Source: Candidatus Cloacimonadota bacterium (GTDB taxonomy: Bacteria > Cloacimonadota > Cloacimonadia > JGIOTU-2). From it: 6,562 nt of DNA. The notes beneath the pieces were generated by a model. It saw nothing but the letters and a program-made list of their open reading frames with translations, did no database searches and was not told the DNA's origin. Made by a program: the position numbers and the translations under genes. This document shows positions 5,220 through 6,562 of this stretch, in pieces. The stretch lies in the NCBI GenBank assembly GCA_021158425.1, contig JAGGUR010000128.1:1-6562 (forward strand). Reading direction: 5' to 3'. Within the stretch, counting starts at the first letter, position 1; every line of letters begins with the position of its first letter.

Positions 5220-5248
5220 ATTTAATATTTATTTGATTTTATTGTCAA
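5220..5248 (-). promoter_or_regulatory. Candidate promoter of prmC-murA
   Basis: On the minus strand a perfect TTGACA (5248-5243) is followed after exactly 17 bases by TTAAAT (5225-5220), four of six to the -10 consensus. It lies between the terminator of the upstream gene and the repeat elements, so the prmC transcript would have a leader of about 180 nt containing both palindromic elements. AT-rich sequence makes chance matches possible. Confidence 0.4.
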
Positions 5249-5279
5249 AGTTTTGTATTCAGATTGTTGCTAATTTGAT

Positions 5280-5310
5280 AAAAAAGAGCTCCAACAAAAT
5301 TGGAGCCCTT
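5280..5310 (-). terminator. Intrinsic terminator of the FG-GAP secreted-protein gene
   Basis: GCTCCAA (5288-5294) and TTGGAGC (5300-5306) form a perfect 7-bp stem around a 5-base loop. Three more outer pairs form beyond one A/C mismatch. On the minus strand the stem is followed by six T (5285-5280). It lies about 30 bases after the TAA-side end of the gene at 5340 and separates it from prmC. Confidence 0.9.
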
Positions 5311-5339
5311 AGCTTTAATCTTAAGAATAGAGATGGATT

Positions 5340-6562
5340 TTATCTTAATAGTATCATTTTTTTGGTAATGCTTTTCGTATCTGTGGAGAGTTTGTAAAAA
5401 TAGATACCATTTGCAACGGGTTTTCCATAATCATTTCTCCCATCCCACTCTATCTCATGGTTACCTACTTTCATTAGCTCACTAACTAAAGTTTTTATCC
5501 TTTGACCTTTGATATTGTATATATCTAATTGAATATTATTTGAATTTTTGATGGAAAAAGAAATATTGGTATTGTGTGTAAAGGGATTAGGATATACACT
5601 TATTATTTCATAATTCGTAATTGGTAATTCGTAATTATCGTCAACGCTTTGTCCACCCGATAGAGTATATACTGTTGCAATATTAAATGGTTGACCATTG
5701 TTAATAATGATTTCATTCTTACCATTACCGTTAAAGTCACCAAGATTGCAACCATATTCTCCAAGCCATCCATTGGGATTATTGCCCTGAATAATAATAT
5801 CAGGTTCTGTATCAAAGTCTTCACCACCATAATATATATAGACCTTATTTTCAATTCTCACTGCAACAACTATATCAGAAAATCCATCGTTATTTATGTC
5901 ACAATAGAATAGATTCGAAATATAAGCATTACACTGAATTTGGGTATCATATGCTAAACTATCATCTATGCAGCCCAAATATACATCTATATATTCTAAA
6001 TTATCATCTATATACAAAGGAATTATGAGATCATCAAAGTTATCTCCATTAATATCACAATTAGAAGTAGGGTGACCCAAAGAAACATTATACAATTTAT
6101 CAATTTCATAATCCATTACTGTGTCCATATCTGGTCCGCCAAGATAGATTTCATATTTTAATGGTCCTCCCCATTCAATATATCTACTTGTAATAAGGTC
6201 ATCATAACCATCACCGTTTATATCACCCGCGGTTTTATATTTTCCAAATTCATCTCCCATTATACCCTGGATATGAAAATCAGGTATAGTATCTATTTCT
6301 TCACCACCAAAGAACAGATCTACCTGTCCATTCCAGAATAATGAGGGACCTATACCTCCAGCTAAAATATCATCATAACCATCACCGTTGAAATCATATC
6401 CACCGTTTATCCCATTAAAACATAGATGATAGGGATCAGGAGCATAATTTTCACCGTGTAATATAAGTTCAGGTTCAATGTCAATACTATCTCCACCCAG
6501 ACATATATAAATATCACCGGGATCTCCCCAATCAGTGCAGACACCATAAACAATGTCATTAT
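5340..6562 (-). CDS. Secreted FG-GAP repeat protein with type IX-like sorting domain, N-terminus outside window
   Basis: The frame is open to the right edge (406 visible residues); the internal ATG at 6260 is not the start, because conserved repeat sequence continues upstream of it. Five calcium-loop motifs occur at visible residues 56-64 (DFNGDGYDD), 113-121 (DINGDGYDD), 169-177 (DINGDNFDD), 221-229 (DINNDGFSD) and 275-283 (DFNGNGKNE), about 55 residues apart. The last has decayed acidic positions. This is the pattern of FG-GAP/VCBS beta-propeller blades, with recurring YLGG, FFGG and YYGG turns. After a low-complexity linker (NYELPITNYEI) comes a C-terminal domain from YPNPF (323-327), with LDIYNIKGQRIKTL, WDGRNDYGKPVANGIYFYKL and the final KKMILLR. 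It resembles the FlgD-like/type IX sorting domains of FCB bacteria. It is probably secreted or surface-attached; ligand or enzyme activity is unknown. Confidence 0.93.
   Translation of the reverse strand, partial: NDIVYGVCTDWGDPGDIYICLGGDSIDIEPELILHGENYAPDPYHLCFNGINGGYDFNGDGYDDILAGGIGPSLFWNGQVDLFFGGEEIDTIPDFHIQGIMGDEFGKYKTAGDINGDGYDDLITSRYIEWGGPLKYEIYLGGPDMDTVMDYEIDKLYNVSLGHPTSNCDINGDNFDDLIIPLYIDDNLEYIDVYLGCIDDSLAYDTQIQCNAYISNLFYCDINNDGFSDIVVAVRIENKVYIYYGGEDFDTEPDIIIQGNNPNGWLGEYGCNLGDFNGNGKNEIIINNGQPFNIATVYTLSGGQSVDDNYELPITNYEIISVYPNPFTHNTNISFSIKNSNNIQLDIYNIKGQRIKTLVSELMKVGNHEIEWDGRNDYGKPVANGIYFYKLSTDTKSITKKMILLR
5611..5636. repeat. 12-bp direct repeat inside the secreted-protein gene
   Basis: TAATTCGTAATT occurs twice (5611-5622 and 5625-5636), separated by GG. 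On the coding strand it is read in frame and produces the quasi-repeat NYELPITNYEI between the last calcium loop and the sorting domain. The 10-mer GGTAATTCGT is shared with the intergenic repeat at the murA stop. Confidence 0.75.

Noticed and set aside
4973..5397. Two short plus-strand open frames covering the prmC start and the repeat-rich gap
   Set aside because: They run through palindromic repeats and a minus-strand terminator, overlap conserved genes at both ends, and have no family motif or good RBS.
5603..5912. Short open frames on both strands within the FG-GAP gene
   Set aside because: They overlap the intact long frame with conserved calcium loops; they are out-of-frame shadows.
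6258..6260. Start codon of the FG-GAP protein at 6260
   Set aside because: The same frame continues to the window edge with further calcium-loop repeats (DFNGDGYDD), so this ATG is internal.

Overview
The window is AT-rich DNA carrying one plus-strand gene and six minus-strand genes or gene remnants. The clearest clue to the organism is the gene at the right edge: FG-GAP-type calcium-loop repeats followed by a C-terminal domain with a YPNPF start and a KKMILLR end. That domain resembles the type IX secretion (Por) sorting domains of the FCB lineages. With the AT bias and the many short intergenic repeats, this fits a member of Cloacimonadota or a nearby FCB phylum. That placement is an inference; no rRNA or other phylogenetic marker is present.

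Layout, read along the minus strand from the right edge. A surface or secreted FG-GAP protein (5340-6562, N-terminus outside the window) ends at a good intrinsic terminator (5280-5310). A 305-base gap (5035-5339) follows. It holds a candidate promoter and two compound palindromic repeat elements, and it forms the leader of a two-gene unit: prmC (release-factor glutamine methyltransferase) and murA (first committed step of peptidoglycan synthesis). After a 200-base gap with more repeats comes pgpA (phosphatidylglycerophosphatase A). The only plus-strand gene, a cold-shock protein (1816-2025), has a consensus-like promoter, a leader of about 100 nt, a strong RBS and a strong terminator. Divergent from it is an OsmC/YhfA-like gene (1196-1603), followed by a decayed purC, a lone CheY-like receiver gene and an unidentified partial gene that runs off the left edge.

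The most informative observation is the purC remnant. It keeps the N-terminal and C-terminal signature motifs of long-form SAICAR synthetase, but the central part is gone, no normal start codon is visible, and a frameshift lies near the 3' end. Read past the frameshift, the family-typical C-terminus returns and ends at a TGA that overlaps the ATG of the receiver gene in an ATGA arrangement. The two genes were therefore probably once translationally coupled.

The second theme is repeats. Short ACCAC..AAAG sequences lie next to several gene starts or stops. An 80-base element with imperfect inverted ends, a multi-hairpin palindromic element and an apparent repeat-in-repeat insertion occupy intergenic space. 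A 12-bp direct repeat of intergenic type is read through as the linker of the secreted protein. I found no CRISPR array, tRNA, rRNA, transposase or defence system, and no clear sign of a wholly new system. The genes are mostly housekeeping; the novelty is in the gene decay and the repeats.
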